Assembly: GCF_052857255.1 (NCBI RefSeq)
Contig: NW_027526729.1
Span: 1-64,000 of the forward strand
DNA: 64,000 nt
Reading direction: 5' to 3'
Source of the DNA: Amblyomma americanum
Lineage: Eukaryota; Arthropoda; Arachnida; Ixodida; Ixodidae
The notes under the pieces were generated by a model. That model had not been told where the DNA came from, made no database searches, and saw only the letters and a program-made list of their open reading frames with translations. The stretch's first letter is position 1, and every line of letters begins with the position of its first letter. This document shows, piece after piece, positions 1 to 11,871 of the stretch. The position numbers and the translations under genes are program-made.

Positions 1-130
1 TGATACGCGTCAAAACTTTTTCTCTTAAAACTGCGCGAAAAGCATGTATTCTTGCTTAATACAGCGAAACAAGCTGTTTTAAACCGAAACGAGCTAAATC
101 ACAACACATCGGTATTACAAGTGTTCCACG

Positions 131-259
131 TGATACTCGTCAAAACTTTTTCTCTTATAACTGCGCGAAAAGCATGTATTCGTGCTTAATACAACGAAAC
201 AAGCTGTTTTAGACCGAAACGAGCTAAATCTGAACACATCGGTTTTACAAGTATCCACG
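131..259 (+). repeat. Class beta reference monomer
   Basis: Class beta differs from alpha at linked positions: ttcgtgc for ttcttgc, acaacg for acagcg, and aatctgaac for aatcacaac. Its usual tail is gtatccacg, so the following monomer begins with CACGTGATACTCGTC. The beta change at aatctgaac removes a minus-strand TGA codon that alpha carries, so minus-strand frames stay open across consecutive beta copies. Beta copies often alternate with alpha or gamma copies. Confidence 0.9.
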
Positions 260-384
260 TGATACTCGTCAACGTTTTCTCTTATAACTGCGCGAAAAGC
301 ATGTATTCTTGCTTAATACAACGAAACAAGCTGTTTTAGACCGAAACGAGCTAAATCACAACACATCGGTTTTACAAGTGTCTC
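260..384 (+). repeat. Short monomer P3 (125 bp)
   Basis: Gamma-type copy with the A4-C-T5 region reduced (cgtcaacgttttctc) and the tail shortened to gtgtctc, giving 125 bp. The same short copy recurs in each P unit (near 4134, 15357, 18063, 59577 and 62036), so the deletions predate the spread of the unit. Related shortened forms lacking a different few bases are found at 9041 and 10978. Confidence 0.8.
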
Positions 385-2320
385 TGATACGCGTCAAAAC
401 TTTTTCTTCTATAACTGCGCGTAAAGCATGTATTCGTGCTTAACACAACGAAACAAGCTGTTTTAGACCGAAACGAGCTAAATCTGAACACATCGGTTTT
501 ACAAGTTTTCCTCTGATACGCGTCAAAACTTTTTCTCTTATAACCGGGCGAAAAGCATGTATTCTTGCTTAATACAGCGAAACAAGCTGTTTTAGACCGA
601 AACGAGCTAAATCACAACACATCGGTTTTACAAGTGTTCCTCTGATACGCGTCAAAACTTTTTCTCTTATAACTGCGCGAAAAGCATGTATTCTTGCTTA
701 ATACAGCGAAACAAGCTGTTTTAGACCGAAACGAGCTAAATCACAACACGTCGGTTTTACAAGTGTTCCTCTGATACGCGTCAAAACTTTTTCTCTTATA
801 ACTGCGCGAAAAGCATGTATTCTTGCTTAATACAGCGAAACAAGCTGTTTTAGACCGAAATGAGCTAAATCACAACACATCGGTTTTACAAGTGTTCCTC
901 TGATACCCGTCAAAACTTTTTCTCTTATAACGGCGCGAAAAGCATGTATTCTTGCTTAATACAGCGAAACAAGCTGTTTTAGACCGAAACGAGCTAAATC
1001 ACAACACATCGGTATTACAAGTGTTCCACGTGATACTCGTCAAAACTTTTTCTCTTTTAACTGCGCGAAAAGCATGTATTCGTGCTTAATACAACGAAAC
1101 AAGCTGTTTTAGACCGAAACGAGCTAAATCTGAACACATCGGTTTTACAAGTATCCACGTGATACTCGTCAAAACTTTTTCTCTTATAACTGCGCGAAAA
1201 GCATGTATTCTTGCTTAACACAACGAAACAAGCTGTTTTAGACCGAAACGAGCTAAATCAGAACACATCGGTTTTACAAGTGTCTCTAATACGCGTCAAA
1301 TCTTTTTCTCTTATAACTGCGCGAAAAGCATGTATTCTTGCTTAATACAACGAAACAAGCTGTTTTAGACCGAAACGAGCTAAATCTGAACACATCGGTT
1401 TTACAAGTATCCACGTGATACTCGTCAAAACTTTTTCTCTTATAACTGTGCGAAGAGCATGTATTCTTGCTTAATACAGCGAAACGAGCTGTTTTAGACC
1501 GAAATGAGCTAAATCACAACACATCGGTATTACAAGTGTTCCACGTGATACTCGTCAAAACTTTTTCTCTTTTAACTGCGCGAAAAGCATGTATTCGTGC
1601 TTAATACAACGAATCAAGCTGTTTTTGACCGAAACGAGCTAAATCTGAACACATCGGTTTTACAAGTATCCACGTGATACTCGTCAAAACTTTTTCTCTT
1701 ATAACTGCGCGAAAAGCATGTATTCTTGCTTAATACAGCGAAACAAGCTGTTTTAGACCGAAACGAGCTAAATCACAACACATCGGTATTACAAGTGTTC
1801 CACGTGATACTCGTCAAAACTTTTTCTCTTTTAACTGCGCGAAAAGCATGTATTCGTGCTTAATACAACGAAACAAGCTGTTTTTGACCGAAACGAGCTA
1901 AATCTGAACACATCGGTTTTACAAGTATCCACGTGATACTCGTCAAAACTTTTTCTCTTATAACTGCGCGAAAAGCATGTATTCTTGCTTAATACAACAA
2001 AACAAGCTGTTTTAGACCGAAACGAGGTAAATCACAACACATCGGTTTTACAAGTGTCTCTCTAATACGCGTCAAAACTTTTTCTCTTATAACTGCGCGA
2101 AAAGCTTGTATTCTTGCTTAATACAACGCAACAAGCTGTTTTAGACCGAAACGAGCTAAATCTGAACACATCGGTTTTACAAGTGTTCCTCTGATACGCG
2201 TCAAATTTTTTTCTCTTATAACTGCGCGAAAAGCATGTATTCTTGCTTAATACAGCGAAACAAGCTGTTTTAGACCGAAACGAGCTAAATCACAACACAT
2301 CGGTTTTACAAGTGTTAATC

Positions 2321-2580
2321 TGATACGCGTCAACTCTTTTTTCTCTTATAGCTGCGCGAAAAGCATGTATTCGTGCTTAGTCCAACGAAACAAGCTGTTT
2401 TAGACCGAAACGAGGTAAATCTGAACACATCGGTTTTACAAGTGTCCCTGTGACACGCCTTTAAAGCTTTTTCTCGTATCACTGCGCGAAAAGCATGTAT
2501 TTCTGCCTGATACAGCGAAACAAGCTGTTTTAGACCGAAACGAGCTAAATCACAACACATCGGTTTTACAATTGTTCCTC
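2321..2580 (+). repeat. Pair of diverged monomers P19 and P20
   Basis: P19 (2321-2450) carries caactc, a T6 tract, cttatagctg and cttagtccaacg. P20 (2451-2580) carries tgacacgcctttaaagc, ctcgtatcac and tttctgcctgatac. Nearly all P20 differences lie in its first half; from about position 61 it is close to consensus until the attgttcctc tail. P20 contains a HindIII-type AAGCTT at about 2464. The pair recurs at 6196-6455, 7361-7620, 20124-20383 and 38439-38699, and P19 starts again at 63962 where the window ends. It is the best single landmark for HOR P. Confidence 0.88.
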
Positions 2581-3873
2581 TGATACGCGTCTAAACTTTT
2601 TCTCTTATAACAGCGCGAAAAGCATGTATTCGTGCTTAATACAGCGAAACAAGCTGTTTTAGACCGAAACGAGCTAAATCACAACACATCGGTTTTACAA
2701 GTGTTCCTCTGATACGCGTCAAAACTTTTTCTCTTATAACTGCGCGAAAAGCATGTATTCGTGCTTAATACAACGAAACAAGCTGTTTTAGACCAAAACG
2801 AGCTAAATCTGAACACATCGGTTTTCCAAGTGTCCATGTGATACGCGTCAAAACTTTTTCCCTTATAACTGCGCGAAAAGCATGTATTCGTGCTTAATGC
2901 AACGAAACAAGCTGTTTTAGACCGAAACGAGCTAAATCTGAACACATCGGTTTTTACAAGTGTCCCTGTGACACGCGTCAAAACTTTTTCTCTTATAACT
3001 GCGCGAAAAGCATGTATTCTTGCTTAATACAACGAAACAAACTGTTTTAGACCGAAATGAGCTAAATCACAACACATCGGTTTTGCAAGTGTTCCTCTGA
3101 TACGCGTCAAAACTTTTTCTCTTATAACTGCGCGAAAGCATGTATTCTTGCTTAATACAGCGAAACAAGCTGTTTTAGACCGAAACGAGCTAAATCACAA
3201 CACATCGGTATTACGAGTGTTCCACGTGATACTCGTCAAAACGTTTTCTCTTATAACTGCGCGAAAAGCATGTATTCGTGCTTAATACAACGAAACAAGC
3301 TGTTTTAGACCGAAACGAGCTAAATCTGAACACTTCGGTTTTACAAGTGTCTCTCTAATAGGCGTCAAAACTTTTTCTCTTATAACTGCGCGAAAAGCAT
3401 GTATTCTTGTTTAATACAGCGAAACAAGCTGTTTTAGACCGAAACGAGCTAAATCACAACACAAAGGTTTTACAAGTGTTCCTCTAATACGCGTCAAAAC
3501 TTTTTCTCTTATAACTGCGCGGAAAAGCATGTATTCTTGCTTAATACTACGAAACAAGCTGTTTTACACCGAAACGAGCTAAATCACAACACATCGGTTT
3601 TACAAGTGTTCCTCTGATACGCGTCTAAACTTTTTCTCTTATAACTGCGCGAAAAGCATGTATTCGTGCTTAATACAACGAAACAAGCTGTTTCAGACCG
3701 AAACGAGCTAAATCTGAACACATCGGTTTTACAAGTGTTCCTCTGATACGCGTCAAAACTTTTTCTCTTATAACTGCGCGAAAAGCATGTATTCTTGCTT
3801 AATACAGCGAAACAAGCTGTTTTAAACCGGAGCGAGCTAAATCACAACACATCGGTATTACAAGTGTTCCACG

Positions 3874-4004
3874 TGATACTCGTCAAAACTTTTTTCTCTT
3901 ATAACTGCGCGAAAAGCATGTATTCGTGCTTAATACAACGAAACAAGCTGTTTTAGACCGAAACGAGCTAAATCACAACACATCGGTATTACAAGTGTTC
4001 CACG
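3874..4004 (+). repeat. Extra hybrid monomer (P2/P1) in HOR P copy 2
   Basis: This copy has the head of P2 (ttcgtgc, acaacg) joined to the tail of P1 (aatcacaac, ggtattac, gtgttccacg) and is followed by an ordinary P2. Copy 1 has no counterpart. The structure is what an unequal exchange between neighbouring P1 and P2 monomers would leave, with the breakpoint in the identical stretch between about monomer positions 66 and 100. It is 131 bp because the T tract also has one extra T. Confidence 0.8.
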
Positions 4005-5549
4005 TGATACTCGTCAAAACTTTTTCTCTTATAACTGCGCGAAAAGCATGTATTCGTGCTTAATACAACGAAACAAGCTGTTTTAGACCGAAACGAGCTA
4101 AATCTGAACACCTCGGTTTTACAAGTATCCACGTGATACTCGTCAACGTTTTCTCTTATAACTGCGCGAAAAGCATGTATTCTTGCTTAATACAACGAAA
4201 CAAGCTGTTTTAGACCGAAACGAGCTAAATCACAACACATCGGTTTTACAAGTGTCTCTGATACGCGTCAAAACTTTTTCTTCTATAACTGCGCGTAAAG
4301 CATGTATTCGTGCTTAACACAACGAAACAAGCTGTTTTAGACCGAAACGAGCTAAATCTGAACACATCGGTTTTACAAGTTTTCCTCTGATACGCGTCAA
4401 AACTTTTTCTCTTATAACCGGGCGAAAAGCATGTATTCTTGCTTAATACAGCCAAAACAAGCTGTTTTAGACCGAAACGAGCAAAATCACAACACACCGG
4501 TTTTACAAGTGTTCCTCTGATACGCGTCAAAACTTTTTCTTTTATAACTGCGCGAAAAGCATGTATTCTTGCTTAATACAGCGAAACAAGCTGTTTTAGA
4601 CCGAAACGAGCTAAATCACAACACGTCGGTTTTACAAGTGTTCCTCTGATACGCGTCAAAACTTTTTCTTTTATAACTGCGCGAAAAGCATGTATTCTTG
4701 CTTAATACAGCGAAACAAGCTGTTTTAGACCGAAATGAGCTAAATCACAACACATCGGTTTTACAAGTGTTCCTCTGATACCCGTCAAAACTTTTTCTCT
4801 TATAACGGCGCGAAAAGCATGTATTCTTGCTTAATACAGCGAAACAAGCTGTTTTAGACCGAAACGAGCTAAATCACAACACATCGGTATTACAAGTGTT
4901 CCACGTGATACTCGTCAAAACTTTTTCTCTTTTAACTGCGCGAAAAGCATGTATTCGTGCTTAATACAACGAAACAAGCTGTTTTAGACCGAAACGAGCT
5001 AAATCTGAACACATCGGTTTTACAAGTATCCACGTGATACTCGTCAAAACTTTTTCTCTTATAACTGCGCGAAAAGCATGTATTCTTGCTTAACACAACG
5101 AAACAAGCTGTTTTAGACCGAAACGAGCTAAATCAGAACACATCGGTTTTACAAGTGTCTCTAATACGCGTCAAATCTTTTTCTCTTATAACTGCGCGAA
5201 AAGCATGTATTCTTGCTTAATACAACGAAACAAGCTGTTTTAGACCGAAACGAGCTAAATCTGAACACATCGGTTTTACAAGTATCCACGTGATACTCGT
5301 CAAAACTTTTTCTCTTATAACTGTGCGAAAAGCATGTATTCTTGCTTAATACAGCGAAACGAGCTGTTTTAGACCGAAATGAGCTAAATCACAACACATC
5401 GGTATTACAAGTGTTCCACGTGATACTCGTCAAAACTTTTTCTCTTTTAACTGCGCGAAAAGCATGTATTCGTGCTTAATACAACGAATCAAGCTGTTTT
5501 TGACCGAAACGAGCTAAATCTGAACACATCGGTTTTACAAGTATCCACG

Positions 5550-7878
5550 TGATACTCGTCAAAACTTTTTCTCTTATAACTGCGCGAAAAGCATGTATTC
5601 TTGCTTAATACAGCGAAACAAGCTGTTTTAGACCGAAACGAGCTAAATCACAACACATCGGTATTACAAGTGTTCCACGTGATACTCGTCAAAACTTTTT
5701 CTCTTTTAACTGCGCGAAAAGCATGTATTCGTGCTTAATACAACGAAACAAGCTGTTTTTGACCGAAACGAGCTAAATCTGAACACATCGGTTTTACAAG
5801 TATCCACGTGATACTCGTCAAAACTTTTTCTCTTATAACTGCGCGAAAAGCATGTATTCTTGCTTAATACAACGAAACAAGCTGTTTTAGACCGAAACGA
5901 GGTAAATCACAACACATCGGTTTTACAAGTGTCTCTCTAATACGCGTCAAAACTTTTTCTCTTATTACTGCGCGAAAAGCATGTATTCATGCTTAATACA
6001 ACGCAACAAGCTGTTTTAGACCGAAACGAGCTAAATCTGAACACATCGGTTTTACAAGTGTTCCTCTGATACGCGTCAAATTTTTTTCTCTTATAACTGC
6101 GCGAAAAGCATGTATTCTTGCTTAATACAGCGAAACAAGCTGTTTTAGACCGAAACGAGCTAAATCACAACACATCGGTTTTACAAGTGTTAATCTGATA
6201 CGCGTCAACTCTTTTTTCTCTTATAGCTGCGCGAAAAGCATGTATTCGTGCTTAGTCCAACGAAACAAGCTGTTTTAGACCGAAACGAGGTAAATCTGAA
6301 CACATCGGTTTTACAAGTGTCCCTGTGACACGCCTTTAAAGCTTTTTCTCGTATCACTGCGCGAAAAGCATGTATTTCTGCCTGATACAGCGAAACAAGC
6401 TGTTTTAGACCGAAACGAGCTAAATCACAACACATCGGTTTTACAATTGTTCCTCTGATACGCGTCTAAACTTTTTCTCTTATAACTGCGCGAAAAGCAT
6501 GTATTCGTGCTTAATACAGCGAAACAAGCTGTTTTAGACCGAAACGAGCTAAATCACAACACATCGGTTTTACAAGTGTTCCTCTGATACGCGTCAAAAC
6601 TTTTTCTCTTATAACTGCGCGAAAAGCATGTATTCGTGCTTAATACAACGAAACAAGCTGTTTTAGACCAAAACGAGCTAAATCTGAACACATCGGTTTT
6701 ACAAGTATCCACGTGATACTCGTCAAAACTTTTTCTCTTATAACTGCGCGAAAAGCATGTATTCTTGCTTAATACAGCGAAACAAGCTGTTTTAGACCGA
6801 AACGAGCTAAATCACAACACATCGGTATTACAAGTGTTCCACGTGATACTCGTCAAAACTTTTTCTCTTTTAACTGCGCGAAAAGCATGTATTCGTGCTT
6901 AATACAACGAAACAAGCTGTTTTTGACCGAAACGAGCTAAATCTGAACACATCGGTTTTACAAGTATCCACGTGATACTCGTCAAAACGTTTTCTCTTAT
7001 AACTGCGCGAAAAGCATGTATTCTTGCTTAATACAACGAAACAAGCTGTTTTAGACCGAAACGAGGTAAATCACAACACATCGGTTTTACAAGTGTCTCT
7101 CTAATACGCGTCAAAACTTTTTTCTCTTATAACTGCGCGAAAAGCATGTATTCATGCTTAATACAACGCAACAAGCTGTTTTAGACCGAAACGAGCTAAA
7201 TCTGAACACATCGGTTTTACAAGTGTTCCTCTGATACGCGTCAAATTTTTTTCTCTTATAACTGCGCGAAAAGCATGTATTCTTGCTTAATACAGCGAAA
7301 CAAGCTGTTTTAGACCGAAACGAGCTAAATCACAACACATCGGTTTTACAAGTGTTAATCTGATACGCGTCAACTCTTTTTTCTCTTATAGCTGCGCGAA
7401 AAGCATGTATTCGTGCTTAGTCCAACGAAACAAGCTGTTTTAGACCGAAACGAGGTAAATCTGAACACATCGGTTTTACAAGTGTCCCTGTGACACGCCT
7501 TTAAAGCTTTTTCTCGTATCACTGCGCGAAAAGCATGTATTTCTGCCTGATACAGCGAAACAAGCTGTTTTAGACCGAAACGAGCTAAATCACAACACAT
7601 CGGTTTTACAATTGTTCCTCTGATACGCGTCTAAACTTTTTCTCTTATAACTGCGCGAAAAGCATGTATTCGTGCTTAATACAGCGAAACAAGCTGTTTT
7701 AGACCGAAACGAGCTAAATCACAACACATCGGTTTTACAAGTGTTCCTCTGATACGCGTCAAAACTTTTTCTCTTATAACTGCGCGAAAAGCATGTATTC
7801 GTGCTTAATACAACGAAACAAGCTGTTTTAGACCAAAACGAGCTAAATCTGAACACATCGGTTTTCCAAGTGTCCATG
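5550..7878 (+). repeat. 9-monomer tandem duplication (P14-P22), period about 1165 bp
   Basis: P14 starts at 5550 and again at 6714, and the diverged P19 monomer appears at 6196 and 7361 (offset 1165). At the junction, the monomer just before 6714 begins as P22 (gaccaaaac) but ends with the P13-type tail gtatccacg instead of the P22 tail ttttccaagtgtccatg, so it is a P22/P13 hybrid. The second copy ends with the normal P22 tail before P23 at 7879. The two copies differ at few sites, for example aaaacgtttt against aaaacttttt near 6985 and one extra T near 7125. Confidence 0.9.
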
Positions 7879-8781
7879 TGATACGCGTCAAAACTTTTTC
7901 CCTTATAACTGCGCGAAAAGCATGTATTCGTGCTTAATGCAACGAAACAAGCTGTTTTAGACCGAAACGAGCTAAATCTGAACACATCGGTTTTACAAGT
8001 GTCCCTGTGACACGCGTCAAAACTTTTTCTCTTATAACTGCGCGAAAAGCATGTATTCTTGCTTAATACAACGAAACAAACTGTTTTAGACCGAAATGAG
8101 CTAAATCACAACACATCGGTTTTGCAAGTGTTCCTCTGATACGCGTCAAAACTTTTTCTCTTATAACTGCGCGAAAGCATGTATTCTTGCTTAATACAGC
8201 GAAACAAGCTGTTTTAGACCGAAACGAGCTAAATCACAACACATCGGTATTACGAGTGTTCCACGTGATACTCGTCAAAACGTTTTCTCTTATAACTGCG
8301 CGAAAAGCATGTATTCGTGCTTAATACAACGAAACAAGCTGTTTTAGACCGAAACGAGCTAAATCTGAACACTTCGGTTTTACAAGTGTCTCTCTAATAG
8401 GCGTCAAAACTTTTTCTCTTATAACTGCGCGAAAAGCATGTATTCTTGCTTAATACAGCGAAACAAGCTGTTTTAGACCGAAACGAGCTAAATCACAACA
8501 CAAAGGTTTTACAAGTGTTCCTCTAATACGCGTCAAAACTTTTTCTCTTATAACTGCGCGAAAAGCATGTATTCTTGCTTAATACTACGAAACAAGCTGT
8601 TTTACACCGAAACGAGCTAAATCACAACACATCGGTTTTACAAGTGTTCCTCTGATACGCGTCTAAACTTTTTTTCTTATAACTGCGCGAAAAGCATGTA
8701 TTCGTGCTTAATACAACGAAACAAGCTGTTTCAGACCGAAACGAGCTAAATCTGAACACATCGGTTTTACAAGTGTTCCTC

Positions 8782-11700
8782 TGATACGCGTCAAAACTTT
8801 TTCTCTTATAACTGCGCGAAAAGCATGTATTCTTGCTTAATACAGCGAAACAAGCTGTTTTAAACCGAAACGAGCTAAATCACAACACATCGGTATTACA
8901 AGTGTTCCACGTGATACTCGTCAAAACTTTTTCTCTTATAACTGCGCGAAAAGCATGTATTCGTGCTTAATACAACGAAACAAGCTGTTTTAGACCGAAA
9001 CGAGCTAAATCTGAACACATCGGTTTTACAAGTATCCACGTGATACTCAACTTTTTCTCTTATAACCGCGCGAAAAGCATGTATTCTTGCTTAATACAAC
9101 GAAACAAGCTGTTTTAGACCGAAACGAGCTAAATCACAACACATCGGTTTTACAAGTGTCTCTGATACGCGTCAAAACTTTTTCTCTTATAACTGCGCGA
9201 AAAGCATGTATTCTTGCTTAATACAGCGAAACAAGCTGTTTTAGACCTAAACGAGCTAAATCACAACACATCGGTTTTACAAGTGTTCCTCTGATACGCG
9301 TCAAAACTTTTCTCTTATAACTGCGCGAAAAGCATGTATTCTTGCTTAATACAGCGAAACAAGCTGTTTTAGACCGAAACGAGCTAAATCACAACACATC
9401 GGTTTTACAAGTGTCTCTCTAATACGCGTCAAAACTTTTTCTCTTATAACTGCGCGAAAAGCATGTATTCTTGCTTAATACAACGAAACAAGCTGTTTTA
9501 GACCGATACGAGCTAAATCTGAACACATCGGTTTTACAAGTATCCACGTGATACTCGTCAAAACTTTTTCTCTTTTAACTGCGCGAAAAGCATGTAATCT
9601 TGCTTAATACAGCGAAACAAGCTGTTTTAGACCGAAACGAGCTAAATCACAACACATCGGTACTACAAGTGTTCCACGTGATACTCGTCAAAACTTTTTC
9701 TCTTATAACTGCGCGAAAAGCATGTATTCTTGCTTAATACAGCGAAACAAGCTGTTTTAGATCGAAACGAGCTAAATCACAACACATCGGTATTACAAGT
9801 GTTCCACGTGATACTCGTCAAAACTTTTTCTCTTATAACTGCGCGAAAAGCATGTATTCTTGCTTAATACTACGAAACAAGCTGTTTTACACCGAAACGA
9901 GCTAAATCACAACACATCGGTTTTACAAGTGTTCCTCTGATACGCGTCTAAACATTTTCCTCTTATAACTGCGCGAAAAGCATGTATTCGTGCTTAATAC
10001 AACGAAACAAGCTGTTTCAGACCGAAACGAGCTAAATCTGAACACATCGGTTTTACAAGTGTTCCTCTGATACGCGTCAAAACTTTTTCTCTTATAACTG
10101 CGCGAAAAGCATGTATTCTTGCTTAATACAGCGAAACAAGCTGTTTTAAACCGAAACGAGCTAAATCACAACACATCGGTATTACAAGTGTTCCACGTGA
10201 TACTCGTCAAAACTTTTTCTCTTATAACTGCGCGAAAAGCATGTATTCGTGCTTAATACAACGAAACAAGCTGTTTTAGACCGAAACGAGCTAAATCTGA
10301 ACACATCGGTTTTACAAGTGTCCCTGTGACACGCGTCAAAACTTTTTCTCTTATAACTGCGCGAAAAGCATGTATTCTTGCTTAATACAGCGAAACAAGC
10401 TGTTTTAGACCGAAACGAGCTATATCACAACAAAAAGGTTTTACAAGTGTTCCTCTAATACGCGTCAAAACTTTTTCTCTTATAACTGCGCAAAAAGCAT
10501 GTATTCTTGCTTAATACTACGAAACAAGCTGTTTTACACCGAAACGAGCTAAATCACAACACATCGGTTTTACAAGTGTTCCTCTGATACGCGTCTAAAC
10601 TTTTTCTCTTATAACTGCGCGAAAAGCATGTATTCGTGCTTAATACAACGAAACAAGCTGTTTCAGACCGAAACGAGCTAAATCTGAACACATCGGTTTT
10701 ACAAGTGTTCCTTTGATACGCGTCAAAACTTTTTCTCTTATAACTGCGCGAAAAGCATGTATTCTTGCTTAATACAGCGAAACAAGCTGTTTTAAACAGA
10801 AACGAGCTAAATCACAACACATCGGTATTACAAGTGTTCCACGTGATACTCGTCAAAACTTTTTCTCTTATAACTGCGCAAAAAGCATGTATTCGTGCTT
10901 AATACAACGAAACAAGCTGTTTTAGACCGAAACGAGCTAAATCTGAACACATTGGTTTTACAAGTATCCACGTGATACTCGTCAACTTTTTCTCTTATAA
11001 CCGCGCGAAAAGCATGTATTCTTGCTTAATACAACGAAACAAGCTGTTTTAGACCGAAACGAGCTAAATCACAACACATCGGTTTTACAAGTGTCTCTGA
11101 TACGCGTCAAAACTTTTTCTCTTATAACTGCGCGAAAAGCATGTATTCTTGCTTAATACAGCGAAACAAGCTGTTTTAGACCTAAACGAGCTAAATCACA
11201 ACACATCGGTTTTACAAGTGTTCCTCTGATACGCGTCAAAACTTTTTCTCTTATAACTGCGCGAAAAGCATGTATTCTTGCTTAATACAGCGAAACAAGC
11301 TGTTTTAGACCGAAACGAGCTAAATCACAACACATCGGTTTTACAAGTGTTCCTCTGATACGCGTCAAAACTTTTTCTCTTATAACTGCGCGAAAGCATG
11401 TATTCTTGCTTAATACAGCGAAACAAGCTGTTTTAGACCGAAACGAGCTAAATCACAACACATCGGTATTACGAGTGTTCCACGTGATACTCGTCAAAAC
11501 GTTTTCTCTTATAACTGCGCGAAAAGCATGTATTCGTGCTTAATACAACGAAACAAGCTGTTTTAGACCGAAACGAGCTAAATCTGAACACTTTGGTTTT
11601 ACAAGTGTCTCTCTAATAGGCGTCAAAACTTTTTCTCTTATAACTGCGCGAAAAGCATGTATTCTTGCTTAATACAGCGAAACAAGCTGTTTTAGACCGA

Positions 11701-11871
11701 AACGAGCTAAATCACAACACAAAGGTTTTACAAGTGTTCCTCTAATACGCGTCAAAACTTTTTCTCTTATAACTGCGCGAAAAGCATGTATTCTTGCTTA
11801 ATACTACGAAACAAGCTGTTTTACACCGAAACGAGCTAAATCACAACACATCGGTTTTACAAGTATCCACT
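8782..11871 (+). repeat. P-derived mosaic with a 15-monomer partial duplication
   Basis: After P1 and P2 at 8782 the order departs from HOR P. A 122-bp short copy lies at 9041-9162, followed by copies with gacctaaac (9244), gaccgatacg, ggtactac and gatcgaaac. P28-P29-P1-P2 blocks appear near 9.82-10.3 kb and again near 10.46-10.97 kb (P29 starts at 9938 and 10584, a 5-monomer step of 646 bp). P1 at 10714 restarts the 8782 order (offset 1932-1935 bp, 15 monomers; the gacctaaac copy recurs at 11179). From 11356 the order becomes P25-P28, ending at 11871. I see no sequence other than monomers. Confidence 0.82.
9041..9162 (+). repeat. Shortest monomer noted (122 bp)
   Basis: This copy begins tgatactcaactttttctc: the bases between tgatactc and aactttt are reduced by several positions relative to the usual tgatactcgtcaaaac, and the tail is the short gtgtctc. 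It also carries aaccgcgcg. A 125-bp relative at 10978 keeps the cgtc. The losses fall in the same A/T-tract segment affected in other short monomers. Confidence 0.78.

Larger units (their letters stand above)
1..3743 (+). repeat. HOR P, copy 1 (29 monomers, 3743 bp)
   Basis: A fixed succession of 29 distinguishable monomers (P1-P29) occupies this stretch; the same order restarts at 3744. Useful markers are P1 (tttaaaccg, ggtattac), P3 (cgtcaacgtt), P4 (tcttctataac, gcgtaaagc), P5 (aaccgggcg), P8 (tgatacccg, aacggcg), P12 (ctgtgcg), P13 (gaatcaag, tttttgacc), P18 (caaattttttt), P19 (cttatagctg), P20 (cctttaaagc), P22 (gaccaaaac), P26 (cacttcgg), P27 (acacaaagg), P28 (ttttacacc) and P29 (cgtctaaac, tttcagacc). 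The length is 29 x 129 plus 2 bp. The first 2.98 kb match 17804 onwards at a constant offset of 17803, with only about ten differences noticed. Confidence 0.93.
3744..8781 (+). repeat. HOR P, copy 2, expanded (39 monomers, 5038 bp)
   Basis: The P1-P29 order restarts at 3744 and ends where P1 reappears at 8782. It is longer than copy 1 by an extra monomer near its start (3874-4004) and by a 9-monomer internal duplication of P14-P22 (period 1164-1165 bp). These two additions account for the whole length difference. Other monomers match copy 1 closely, including rare markers such as P5 aaccgggcg, P12 ctgtgcg, P19, P20 and P27 acacaaagg. One small difference is an extra C at P5/P6 (gccaaaacaag near 4450). 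Confidence 0.92.

Noticed and set aside
2330..2981. Minus-strand open frames of 76-100 codons (2330-2560, 2679-2981 and copies at 6205, 7370, 7719, 20133, 20482)
   Set aside because: They are translations of the satellite itself. The same 43-residue repeat appears in each, ends differ only because alpha-class TGA or indels close the frame, there is no fixed start context, and no domain is recognisable.
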